64,000 nucleotides of DNA from Verrucomicrobiia bacterium (GTDB lineage: Bacteria; Verrucomicrobiota; Verrucomicrobiia; JADLBR01; JAIBCM01): positions 49,605 to 113,604 of the forward strand of contig JAIBCM010000006.1 of the NCBI GenBank assembly GCA_019694135.1. Reading direction: 5' to 3'. Below the pieces are notes generated by a model. It was not told the DNA's origin, did not search any database, and worked only from the letters and a program-made list of their open reading frames with translations. Shown one piece after another: positions 28,159 to 36,059 of this stretch; position 1 is the first letter of the stretch, and every line of letters starts with the position of its first letter. Both the position numbers and the translations under genes were made by a program.

Positions 28159-28761
28159 CTAATTCGTCATCAAGACAATCAGTCTTACATTCAATTGTTG
28201 CGCTGCACGTTCGGTAAAGGCAATAGTGTGATAAACCTCTTTAATTTTTTGTTCATTTGCTTTGTTGGGTGCCCAAGACTCACTGAGTAGCTTACATTGA
28301 TTTTCCAAATTCTCTAGACTGTTTTCTATCTCCATTTTCAGAGTTTGAAATCGTTGGAGCAAATTATTTTTTTCTGCTGACAAAAGTGCTTTGGATAAAG
28401 CATTGGTTAATGTTTTCTCTTTGTTTTTCAAAGTATCAATTTCCTGGCATAACTCTCCTATTTTCCAACTCAATTCCATGGTATTTTTTTTGTCTTTAAA
28501 AATCGCTTTCACTTCATTGATTTCGTTTTGTGAAATTCCAAATTCCAGTTCCAATAAATGAGCCAGGCGCAATTTGGGTTGCGACAAAATCCGATAAGCC
28601 TCATGCATTTGCGAAAATTTTTCTTCCGCTGCCCGATGTTTGTCAGAATCGCGAAATTTGTCGGGATGACTTTTTTCAGTAAATGCTAAAAATTTTTCTT
28701 TTAGTTTTTCACGATCTAAAAAAGGCGATCGCTTTTCTTCAAATAAAGCAAAGGCGTCCAT
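28159..28761 (-). CDS. J-domain co-chaperone, HscB-like
   Basis: 200 residues. A J domain occupies about 1-75 with the essential HPD in EKSHPDKF and the HscB-typical HEAYRILSQPKLRLAHLLEL. The remainder is a helical, coiled-coil-rich domain (about 90-190), as in the IscU-binding part of HscB. It is a bit longer than HscB (about 171). It would stimulate the HscA-like ATPase encoded nearby. It starts 3 bases after the BtpA-family gene, which precedes it in the transcript. Confidence 0.8.
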   Translation of the reverse strand: MDAFALFEEKRSPFLDREKLKEKFLAFTEKSHPDKFRDSDKHRAAEEKFSQMHEAYRILSQPKLRLAHLLELEFGISQNEINEVKAIFKDKKNTMELSWKIGELCQEIDTLKNKEKTLTNALSKALLSAEKNNLLQRFQTLKMEIENSLENLENQCKLLSESWAPNKANEQKIKEVYHTIAFTERAAQQLNVRLIVLMTN

Positions 28762-28764
28762 CGA

Positions 28765-29556
28765 CTATAAAGTGCGAAATTTTTTCACAAATTTTTTTAA
28801 TCGGTTAGGTTCTAATTTTCCTAGAAAATCGCCATTTTCGCGAAAGGTTGAGCCAATGATAAATCCGTCAGCTAAAGGAAAATAAGTTCTGATATTTTCG
28901 GGAGTCATTCCAGAACCTAAAAAAATCGGGAGTCGAGTTGTTTTGCGAACACGTTTTAGCTCTTTAACATCGGGCGCCTCACCGGTTCGTGGGCCGGTAA
29001 TTATTACCCCATCGGCTAAAAAAAATTCGGCTTGCTTGGCTTCATCGGTAATGTCCAAATCGCTTGTTAACGCATGAGAACAATGCTTCTTTTTGATGTC
29101 GGCAAAAACTCGAATAGTTTCGCAACCCATTTTTTTGCGTTTTCTTAATAATTTTCCAGCGCAGCCTTCGATAAGACCTGCGCCGCCAACATGCGCATAC
29201 ACATAACTTTCGACACGAATAAAATTCAGTTTTGCTTCGGCGGCAATTTCTAATGCGGTTTCATTAGCAGCTTCGAGAAGTTGTAATCCAATTGGACCAG
29301 GGAAACGGCGACGCACCTCGCGCGCGATTTGTGTCATGAGACCAACAGCTTCCTGAGGCAATGGCGGTTTGATATAAGGCAGATCATAGCTGTTCTCTAA
29401 AACGATGGCGTCGACTTTGGCTGACTGGTAAATAGCTAAATCACTGAGCACTTGGCTTAGGATAAGTTTGGAATTATCTTGATAAAGAGGCGATCCCGGT
29501 AAAGGTGGCACGGCGATCATGGCTGCGAGGCATTTGGGAGGAAGGCTTGATTTCAT
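28765..29556 (-). CDS. BtpA/SgcQ family TIM-barrel protein
   Basis: 263 residues. The N-terminal AMIAVPPLPGSPLY, the LENSYDLPY motif near 55, VESYVYAHVGGAGLIEG near 125, and ADGVIITGPRTG near 180 match BtpA. The family was named for photosystem I biogenesis in cyanobacteria but is widespread in non-photosynthetic bacteria, where its activity is unclear. It is the first gene of a short minus-strand unit with the HscB-like gene. Family call good; function open. Confidence 0.87.
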   Translation of the reverse strand: MKSSLPPKCLAAMIAVPPLPGSPLYQDNSKLILSQVLSDLAIYQSAKVDAIVLENSYDLPYIKPPLPQEAVGLMTQIAREVRRRFPGPIGLQLLEAANETALEIAAEAKLNFIRVESYVYAHVGGAGLIEGCAGKLLRKRKKMGCETIRVFADIKKKHCSHALTSDLDITDEAKQAEFFLADGVIITGPRTGEAPDVKELKRVRKTTRLPIFLGSGMTPENIRTYFPLADGFIIGSTFRENGDFLGKLEPNRLKKFVKKFRTL

Positions 29557-29612
29557 GACTGTTAGCTTGAATTATATCGGCAATTGCTAAATTATTGAAG
29601 TCTATAAAAATT

Positions 29613-30473
29613 ATGAATTATGTTCACCCTGAAGTTTTAGTGGATGCAGCTTGGATTGAAGCGCATCAAAACGATCCCAAAGTTCGAATTATTGAAAGCA
29701 ATGAAGATATTTTGCTTTATGACACGGGCCATATTCCTGGTGCGGTCCATATTGATTGGCGGCGCGATCTTCAAGATCCGGTGATGCGCGATTATATTTC
29801 GCCAGGCGCCTTTGCAGAGTTGTGTCGCAAAAATGGTATTGCTCCGGACACAACGTGCGTTTTTTACGGGGATAAATCGAATTGGTGGGCTTGCTATGCT
29901 TTGTGGGCGTTTCGATTGTTTGGTCATGATAAGGTGAAAATTTTAAATGGCGGTCGCGATAAATGGATTGCAGAAAAGCGACCATTAACGCGTGAAAAAC
30001 CGTCTTATCCTCCAACCCATTATCCGGCGCCTACTGAACGTAAAGATCATGAAATTCGCGCTTTTGCAAATGAGGCATTGGCACAAAGTCAGCAAAGAAA
30101 ACCGCTCATTGACGTCAGATCGCCGGGAGAATTTATCGGAGAAATCACCCACATGCCGGAATATCCGCAAGAGGGTGTTTTACGTGGGGGACATATCCCG
30201 CATGCCTGCAGCGTGCCTTGGAAAACGGCAGTTAATGACGATGGCACGTTTAAATCGGCTGATGCGCTGCAAAAAATTTATACGGAAGGTTGTCAGATCA
30301 AACCGGATGAAGATATCATTGTTTATTGTCGAATTGGCGAACGTTCCAGCCACACTTGGTTTGTTCTGACCTATTTATTAGGTTACGAAAATGTTCGCAA
30401 CTATGATGGTTCCTGGACGGAATGGGGAAATCAGGTGCGAGCGCCGATCGAACGCGGAGCGCGAACACCTTAA
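29613..30473 (+). CDS. Sulfurtransferase with two rhodanese domains
   Basis: 286 residues from the ATG at 29613; a TTG 18 bases upstream is in frame but weaker. Two rhodanese modules: about 5-135 (inactive; it has [13 protein letters not shown]) and about 150-280, with the catalytic Cys239 in [13 protein letters not shown]. The CRIGERS loop is that of SseA-type thiosulfate sulfurtransferases rather than the mercaptopyruvate type (CGSGVTA). It would supply persulfide sulfur. A SufE-like gene follows within 20 bases, so both likely serve sulfur transfer. Confidence 0.92.
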   Translation: MNYVHPEVLVDAAWIEAHQNDPKVRIIESNEDILLYDTGHIPGAVHIDWRRDLQDPVMRDYISPGAFAELCRKNGIAPDTTCVFYGDKSNWWACYALWAFRLFGHDKVKILNGGRDKWIAEKRPLTREKPSYPPTHYPAPTERKDHEIRAFANEALAQSQQRKPLIDVRSPGEFIGEITHMPEYPQEGVLRGGHIPHACSVPWKTAVNDDGTFKSADALQKIYTEGCQIKPDEDIIVYCRIGERSSHTWFVLTYLLGYENVRNYDGSWTEWGNQVRAPIERGARTP

Positions 30474-30492
30474 AACTGTTGAGCCGACTTTC

Positions 30493-30990
30493 ATGAGATG
30501 TTCTGATATCCCTACCAACCCTGTTCCTTCGCATTATCCTTCAAAACTTCAACAGATTGTTGATTTCTTTGAAGGATTATCGGAAGAGGACAAACGCGAA
30601 AATCTCATTGTTTACAGCGATAGCGCGCGTCGTTGTGAACCGAAAGCGGATGAAACGTTCGATTTGGAAGACATTCGCAAAGACGAAGAGTGTACTGACA
30701 CAGTAGGCGTTTTTTTGCGAGTTGATCCTGAAGGCAAAGCTCATTTTCGGCTTACTTTAGGTCCGCAGGTGCAAACGCTTACCAAAGCCATGACCGCTAT
30801 TTTGTGTAAAGGTTTAGAAGACACCACACCGCAAGAGGTTTTGGCAGTTCCTAGCGATTTTGTGCCTCGTATCGTAGGTGGTGAGCTGGTTCGCGTGCGT
30901 AGCCAAACCACTTATTATATTTTGAGTCGAATGAAAGGCATTTGTAAGGTTTGGCTGGATCGACAGCGGCTAAAATCGGTCGATCAATAA
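30493..30990 (+). CDS. SufE-like sulfur acceptor protein
   Basis: About 165 residues from the ATG at 30493, 20 bases after the rhodanese stop; the same frame is open further upstream inside the rhodanese gene. The N-terminal KLQQIVDFFEGLSEEDKREN and the later IVGGELVRVRSQTTYYIL match SufE. The expected persulfide Cys is Cys67 in DEECTDTVGVFL; the surrounding residues differ from the usual GCQSxVW. SufE takes sulfur from cysteine desulfurase SufS and passes it to SufB. Co-transcription with the rhodanese is supported by spacing and by the terminator just after the stop. Confidence 0.8.
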   Translation: MRCSDIPTNPVPSHYPSKLQQIVDFFEGLSEEDKRENLIVYSDSARRCEPKADETFDLEDIRKDEECTDTVGVFLRVDPEGKAHFRLTLGPQVQTLTKAMTAILCKGLEDTTPQEVLAVPSDFVPRIVGGELVRVRSQTTYYILSRMKGICKVWLDRQRLKSVDQ

Positions 30991-31018
30991 AAAAAGATTG
31001 AAAGTATCAATCTTTTTC
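30991..31018 (+). terminator. Rho-independent terminator after the SufE-like gene
   Basis: A perfect 11-bp stem: AAAAAGATTGA (30991-31001) pairs with TCAATCTTTTT (31007-31017), loop AAGTA. The 3' arm ends in a T-run. It starts directly after the stop codon and separates this unit from the aminotransferase gene. Confidence 0.8.
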
Positions 31019-31046
31019 CTATGCATGTCCTGTAACAAAAAAATTT

Positions 31047-32381
31047 ATGAAATCACTACCTCCTTTTTCACACCAACCAAAACCTTATCAAGGCCCTTCT
31101 GCTGAAGAAGTGCTGCGACTTCGCAAGGCGAATCTTTCTCCTTCGCTGATTACTTATTACAAAAATCCTCTCATGTTGGTGGAAGGGTCGATGCAATATT
31201 TGTTTGATGAAAAAGGAAAACGTTATCTGGATGCTTTGGGCGGAATTGTAACGGTGAGCGTAGGACATTGTCACCCCCATGTGTTGAAAGCGATTAATGA
31301 ACAAAATGCCATACTTCAACATCTCACCACGATTTATTTGCATCCGAACAATGCGCTTTACGCTAAAGAACTTACGGATCGCATGCCGGGCAGTTTGAAA
31401 GTTTGCTATTTTGTGAACTCAGGTTCGGAAGCAAACGACTTGGCTTTGTTAATGGCGCGTATTTACACCGGTAATTATGACGTGATTGCTTTAAGAAATT
31501 CTTATCATGGTGGCGTGGCTTCCACTATGGCCATTACTTCTCACAGCACATGGAAATATAATTATCCGCACACGTTCGGTGTTCAATTTGCTCAAACACC
31601 CGACACTTATCGTGGTCCTTATGGTAAAGATGATGCAGATGCCGGAAAAAAATATGCGGCGGATGTGCAACAGTTGATTCAATTTGGAACTTCAGGTCGT
31701 GTGGCTGCGTTTATTGCAGAATCAATTCAAGGTGTGGGCGGTTTTGTTGTATTTCCTGACGGTTATTTAAAGGAAGCCTATCAACATATTCGCGCTGCGG
31801 GTGGGGTTTGTATTGCAGATGAAGTCCAAGCTGGTTTTGGTCGCACAGGCACTAAGTTTTGGGGCTTTGAAAATCAGGGGGTCATTCCTGATATTGTAAC
31901 GATGGCTAAAGGCATTGGAAACGGTAGCGCTTTAGCAGCGGTGGTAACTACACCTGAAATTGCGCAAAAACTTACTGAACGCGTTCATTTTAATACCTTC
32001 GGCGGCAATCCTGTGGTTATGGCTGCAGGTCGCGCTGTACTGGAGGTGATTGATAAGGAGAAATTACAGGCAAACAGTTTGGAAATAGGCAATTATCTCA
32101 TCAAAGGCTTGCAAGAGTTGCAAAAGAAACAAAATCTCATCGGAGATGTGCGTGGTAAGGGATTGATGTTGGCTTTAGATTTGGTGAAAGATCAAAAAGC
32201 TAAAACACCTGCTAAAGAAGAGGCCGCTCATGTCATGGAAAAATGTAAAGAGCTCGGCTTGCTTGTTGGTAAAGGAGGATTGAACGGCAACATTATTCGT
32301 ATGGCACCACCGATGTGCATTACCAAAGATGACGCTGATTTCCTTATCGATGCGGTTGGAACTGCTATTGCGAGCGCTTAA
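31047..32381 (+). CDS. Class III aminotransferase, AGXT2-like
   Basis: 444 residues. PLP-enzyme features: [18 protein letters not shown] near 118, the AEGxxG-equivalent [12 protein letters not shown] near 225, [14 protein letters not shown] near 255 and the Schiff-base Lys in [12 protein letters not shown] near 290. The closest recognisable group is alanine-glyoxylate aminotransferase 2, which moves amino groups between alanine or related amines and glyoxylate. It appears to be a single-gene unit between an intrinsic terminator and a convergent glycosyltransferase gene. Substrate is not certain. Confidence 0.9.
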   Translation: MKSLPPFSHQPKPYQGPSAEEVLRLRKANLSPSLITYYKNPLMLVEGSMQYLFDEKGKRYLDALGGIVTVSVGHCHPHVLKAINEQNAILQHLTTIYLHPNNALYAKELTDRMPGSLKVCYFVNSGSEANDLALLMARIYTGNYDVIALRNSYHGGVASTMAITSHSTWKYNYPHTFGVQFAQTPDTYRGPYGKDDADAGKKYAADVQQLIQFGTSGRVAAFIAESIQGVGGFVVFPDGYLKEAYQHIRAAGGVCIADEVQAGFGRTGTKFWGFENQGVIPDIVTMAKGIGNGSALAAVVTTPEIAQKLTERVHFNTFGGNPVVMAAGRAVLEVIDKEKLQANSLEIGNYLIKGLQELQKKQNLIGDVRGKGLMLALDLVKDQKAKTPAKEEAAHVMEKCKELGLLVGKGGLNGNIIRMAPPMCITKDDADFLIDAVGTAIASA

Positions 32382-32385
32382 TTTT

Positions 32386-33663
32386 TTAAAGCTCATCAGG
32401 AAACACAGGAATTTTTGCGCGGGATTTTTTACCGCGCTTAATCCAGGAATCTTTTTCCCATGCTGTTTTAACTATATCACGATTTTGTAATGCTTCTTCG
32501 TGAGTAAGTTGTTTCCAAACCATTTTAGCGCGTCCAAGCGATCTTCCCCAAGCTAACCAGCGTGAAGCAATAATTTTTTGTAAAAATTTTCGAAAACTTC
32601 TTTCCTCATCAAGTTTTTCTCTAAGTTGAAAGAGTTCCGCGCGAGCGCGTTCTGATTTGTAAGCTTGATACACGTCGATTTCTTCACCTTTTTCATCTTG
32701 CGATTCGATGAGAAAGCGATTAGGCGGCTCAGAAAATTCTTTAAATTCTTCTGCTTTCATTTCATTGAGAAAATAAACAACATTTTCTGAAGAAACATCA
32801 CGAAGGACGTGAGCCAGTAGACAGTAATAGAGTTCGGCTCGAAAATCAGAAAAATTGTAGCAAGCCGCTCGGAAATACTGTCCAAAAGCGTGACGCATCT
32901 CGGCGTTTCGACTCAAAACTGGGCTTAATTCTCGAAGCAAATCGATATTCATTTGCAACACTTCTTTCATGAGCTGTTCCGAAGAGGATTTAATGGTGTT
33001 TGAACTATGGGTGCGATAAGAAAGCAAAGGCTCGAATAAAACACCTAACTTATTTTCCAATACTGCAATAATAGCAAAAAAATAATCATGAACGAAACGG
33101 TAAGGGCGGAAAAAATGAGATTTAAAATAGTCCGATCGAGCCACGAGATTGCTAGTAGTTTTGACGAAATTGGCAACTCCAATCCATTCCGCATTTTCTA
33201 AATGATCTTCTTTAGGTAATTCCCAAATTTTTTGGATGCGTCGCACTCGGCTATCATTGTCAGAAACAGGATTGCCGCGTTCATCAACCAGTGTTACTTG
33301 GGTGCAAACCGCATCGTAAGAACGATTTTGTTCTAAAAAATCGACGCAACGCTCCAAGCGTTGCGGATGATAAAAATCGTCGGAATTCAAAATAGTGATG
33401 TAGTCAAAGCCCTTTATCAAAGCGAGGCCGCGATTTAAGGTGTTGTGAGCTCCGGCATTGTGTTGCGTGATCAATTCGATGCGAGGATCGGTTATTTTCT
33501 TTACCGCTTGGACGGAGTTATCCGTAGACCCATCATCAATAATGAGAATTTTTTCTGGGAGCAAAGTTTGTTTGAGTAAGGAATCAACGGCTTGTTCAAT
33601 ATAATCCTCATGATTATAAAGTGGAATAATAGCCGCAACGCGTTTCGTTTTAGGAGTTGCCAT
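32386..33663 (-). CDS. GT2 family glycosyltransferase
   Basis: 425 residues. The GT-A catalytic domain occupies about 1-230: AAIIPLYNHEDYIEQAVDSL, LIIDDGSTDNS, TLNSDDFYHPQRL (DxD equivalent) and a later RFVHDYFFAI. The C-terminal 180 residues are helical, charged and poorly conserved. No membrane segments, so probably cytosolic or peripheral. Likely transfers a sugar to a surface polysaccharide or protein; the acceptor is unknown. Convergent with the aminotransferase and divergent from the DUF72 gene. Confidence 0.85.
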   Translation of the reverse strand: MATPKTKRVAAIIPLYNHEDYIEQAVDSLLKQTLLPEKILIIDDGSTDNSVQAVKKITDPRIELITQHNAGAHNTLNRGLALIKGFDYITILNSDDFYHPQRLERCVDFLEQNRSYDAVCTQVTLVDERGNPVSDNDSRVRRIQKIWELPKEDHLENAEWIGVANFVKTTSNLVARSDYFKSHFFRPYRFVHDYFFAIIAVLENKLGVLFEPLLSYRTHSSNTIKSSSEQLMKEVLQMNIDLLRELSPVLSRNAEMRHAFGQYFRAACYNFSDFRAELYYCLLAHVLRDVSSENVVYFLNEMKAEEFKEFSEPPNRFLIESQDEKGEEIDVYQAYKSERARAELFQLREKLDEERSFRKFLQKIIASRWLAWGRSLGRAKMVWKQLTHEEALQNRDIVKTAWEKDSWIKRGKKSRAKIPVFPDEL

Positions 33664-33719
33664 AAATGTTTATTTTATTAATTGACAAAATCGTAAAGGT
33701 AAAGATTTTTAACTATATT

Positions 33720-34577
33720 ATGAGCTTTTCGGGACAGTTTTTAGGCACGAGCGCCTGGACGTATGAGGATTGGAAGGATGTTTTTTATCCCAAAAATTTA
33801 GCCCATCCCCACTGGCTTACTTTTTATTCTCGTTATTTTAATGCTGTCGAAATCGACTCTACTTTTTATCATGTGCCAACAGAAAATGTCGTACTCAATT
33901 GGCGCCAAAAAACGCCAGAAAATTTTCTTTTTTGCGCGAAAGCGCCGCGTCGTATTACCCATGAATTGCATTTAAAACAGGCGGAAGCAGAAATTGATTT
34001 TTTTCTACATGCTTTAGTGCCTTTAGGAAATAAATTAGGCATGATTTTATTTCAATTTCCCAGCTCTTTTAATAGCACTTCGAGCCGAGTATTTTTTGAG
34101 TTTATGAAAAATTTGCCCAAAGCATTTTCTTATGCTGTGGAATTTCGACATTTTTCTTGGAATGCACCCCGATTTGATGAGTGGCTGCGCGAACATGCCA
34201 TCACACGTGTTTGGAATGATGTGGAAAAGCCAGGTGGTGCTGGCGCTTTTTTACATCGCGAACAAACGGCACCTGATATTTATGTTCGGTTGCTAGGCGA
34301 TATTGCCAATAAATATGATGCTGCGGGTAAAGTAAAATATACTTACAATCATCTACAATGGTCTCGCGACACAGATTTGAATGCGTGGGTGGCTCGCTTA
34401 CAATCGATAGAAAAAGCCAATCGCATTTTCATTTTTTCTGCTAACCATTATGAAGGTTTTGCTCCGGGAACCGTAAGTCGCTTGGCTGAAAAATTGGGTT
34501 ATTCTCTTTCCCCGTTACCATCCATTTCACGGTTGGTTGATAAGAATAACACCCTTGTGCAAGAAGAATTTTGGTGA
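33720..34577 (+). CDS. DUF72 (YecE-like) TIM-barrel protein
   Basis: About 285 residues from the ATG at 33720. An in-frame ATG at 33666 gives 303 residues but would lie only 2 bases from the divergent gene. Motifs: FLGTSAWTYEDWKDVFYP, FNAVEIDSTFYHVP, FCAKAPRRITHE, AVEFRHFSW and the C-terminal FIFSANHYEGFAPGT. This is a classic DUF72 protein. Its biochemical role is not established; the fold and conserved acidic residues suggest an enzyme. Confidence 0.9.
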   Translation: MSFSGQFLGTSAWTYEDWKDVFYPKNLAHPHWLTFYSRYFNAVEIDSTFYHVPTENVVLNWRQKTPENFLFCAKAPRRITHELHLKQAEAEIDFFLHALVPLGNKLGMILFQFPSSFNSTSSRVFFEFMKNLPKAFSYAVEFRHFSWNAPRFDEWLREHAITRVWNDVEKPGGAGAFLHREQTAPDIYVRLLGDIANKYDAAGKVKYTYNHLQWSRDTDLNAWVARLQSIEKANRIFIFSANHYEGFAPGTVSRLAEKLGYSLSPLPSISRLVDKNNTLVQEEFW

Positions 34578-34587
34578 GAATTTAGTT

Positions 34588-35550
34588 TTATTCTAAGTTG
34601 TTAAGGGTATTATAATATCGACCGTAAAAAGCGATGATTTGCATGGCTACGTACATGACTACGATGAAATAAATGAGTCGTGGCAACCATCGGCTTAGAC
34701 GTTTAACATTTCCTCGCCATTGTTGAGATAAATAATTTTCTACATAGTTTAAAGTTTCTAAAATTTTTCCTGAGGTTTCACCCGTAGCAAAAAAGGATTT
34801 TAAATAAGGTGAAAAAGTGAAAAGTGGTTGAAACGCTTCGGTGAGAGATTTTCCTTGCTTCACTTGTTCTATGACTGGTTCTGCCAATGCTTTTAAACTG
34901 GGATGATCCCCGGCTTGAAAGGCCAGAGAAATGGCGTCTCGCAATGGAATGGCAGCTTGAAGTTGTAAACGCAAAGTAAAAACAAAACGGTAAAGTGCGC
35001 CTGTAAAAGCTAAATTTCGCAAGCCTGGAACTTTAATGAAAAACGTTTGCAAAAGAGTTTTGCAATAACGAAAGAGAAGAAATAACAAAAAAATTAAGGC
35101 ATAAAAAATGCCTAAACTGCCGATTAACTGATCAAAGAAACCCAAGGCGCCTTGCTCGGAATAACGAAGAGTAGCACTAACCAAAAAAGCAAAATGAATA
35201 AGAAAAAGAGGATAGATGTTGGCAACAAAAAAATCGTGCTCAGCTTCGGCGTACGCTAACCAAAAGTCGCTCAGTTGACGGCAAATTTCACTGAGTTGCC
35301 CCGCTTTTTCACCAGCTTCAAAGATAGCGATTTCGAAAGGATCAAACCAATTGGCTTGCTGCGCTAGTGCAAGATAAAATGCCTGGCCTTGTTCGAGATG
35401 CAACAAACATTCATTAGCAATTTTTCTTAATCGAGCTTTGGGCAAATGTTCTGCGAGCGATTCCAGCGCTATACGTAATCCGACCCCGCCAGCTAATAAA
35501 TTACCCAGTTGATGATAAAACGAAGCCTTGTCGGATGCTCGTGACTTCAT
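34588..35550 (-). CDS. GspF/PilC-like inner-membrane platform protein
   Basis: About 320 residues from the ATG at 35550; a TTG at 35586 is the alternative. Two T2SSF domains: about 5-130 and 195-310. They carry FYHQLGNLLAGGVGLRIAL and RFVFTLRLQLQAAIPLRDAI, and the matching FEAGEKAGQLSEICRQL and FFATGETSGKILETL motifs. About three membrane helices. In type II secretion or type IV pili this protein couples the ATPase to pilin assembly. It is isolated here: no secretion ATPase or pilin gene lies nearby. Confidence 0.88.
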   Translation of the reverse strand: MKSRASDKASFYHQLGNLLAGGVGLRIALESLAEHLPKARLRKIANECLLHLEQGQAFYLALAQQANWFDPFEIAIFEAGEKAGQLSEICRQLSDFWLAYAEAEHDFFVANIYPLFLIHFAFLVSATLRYSEQGALGFFDQLIGSLGIFYALIFLLFLLFRYCKTLLQTFFIKVPGLRNLAFTGALYRFVFTLRLQLQAAIPLRDAISLAFQAGDHPSLKALAEPVIEQVKQGKSLTEAFQPLFTFSPYLKSFFATGETSGKILETLNYVENYLSQQWRGNVKRLSRWLPRLIYFIVVMYVAMQIIAFYGRYYNTLNNLE

Positions 35551-35556
35551 TTTATT

Positions 35557-35586
35557 ACTATACTCTAAGGAAAAAACATTGGCCAA
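35557..35586 (-). promoter_or_regulatory. Possible promoter for the GspF-like gene, near-leaderless
   Basis: On the minus strand, TTGGCC (35586-35581), 18 bases, then TATAGT (35562-35557). The -10 ends 6 bases before the ATG at 35550, so the mRNA would start at or next to the start codon. If right, this excludes the upstream TTG start. Confidence 0.35.
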
Positions 35587-35604
35587 CGCTAAAAATTTGC
35601 TTCA

Positions 35605-36054
35605 ATGCTATTTATGAAAGAAACCACTTGTGAATGTCATAAAACGGTAGCGTTTATGTTGCTGCGATTATTTTTAGCAATGTTATTTATCGTTGCTTTT
35701 CTTGGGAAACTGAAAGGTGAAGGAAATGATTATGCTCTGGCAAATTTAGTTGGTTTTAGCAAGGGGTTAGTCGAGCAATTTGCACAAGCCACTTTTTTAC
35801 CGCGCATTCTTTTAATTCCTTTTTGTTGGGCTTTGCCATGGTTAGAGGTTATTTTTGGCGTTGCATTGCTTTTAGGCATTAAAACGCGTTGTATGCTAAT
35901 GTGTTTGGGATTTCTTATGCTTGCGTTGTGTTTTGGAATGATGCTTATGAAGCAACATGACACAGTAGCTAAGAATGCGTTTTATTTGTTTTTAATTGTT
36001 ACAGCTCTTTACCTTTTGCCACATAATCGTTGTTGTCTTGTAAAAGATAAATAG
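35605..36054 (+). CDS. DoxX-family membrane protein
   Basis: 149 residues; a start at 35614 (MKETTC) is also possible. Four hydrophobic helices with VAFMLLRLFLAMLFIVAFLGK, then PWLEVIFGVALLLGIKTR, match the DoxX/MauE-like four-helix family. A CxC near the N-terminus and a paired Cys near the C-terminus are visible. Members are linked to redox or respiratory functions in several bacteria; no specific role can be given here. It ends 5 bases before recJ, so they are likely co-transcribed. Confidence 0.78.
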   Translation: MLFMKETTCECHKTVAFMLLRLFLAMLFIVAFLGKLKGEGNDYALANLVGFSKGLVEQFAQATFLPRILLIPFCWALPWLEVIFGVALLLGIKTRCMLMCLGFLMLALCFGMMLMKQHDTVAKNAFYLFLIVTALYLLPHNRCCLVKDK

Positions 36055-36059
36055 GAGCC

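Noticed and set aside
34578..34630. AGAAT/ATTCT hairpin between convergent DUF72 and GspF-like genes
   Set aside because: The stem is only five A/T-rich pairs with no T-run, so it is too weak to call a terminator.
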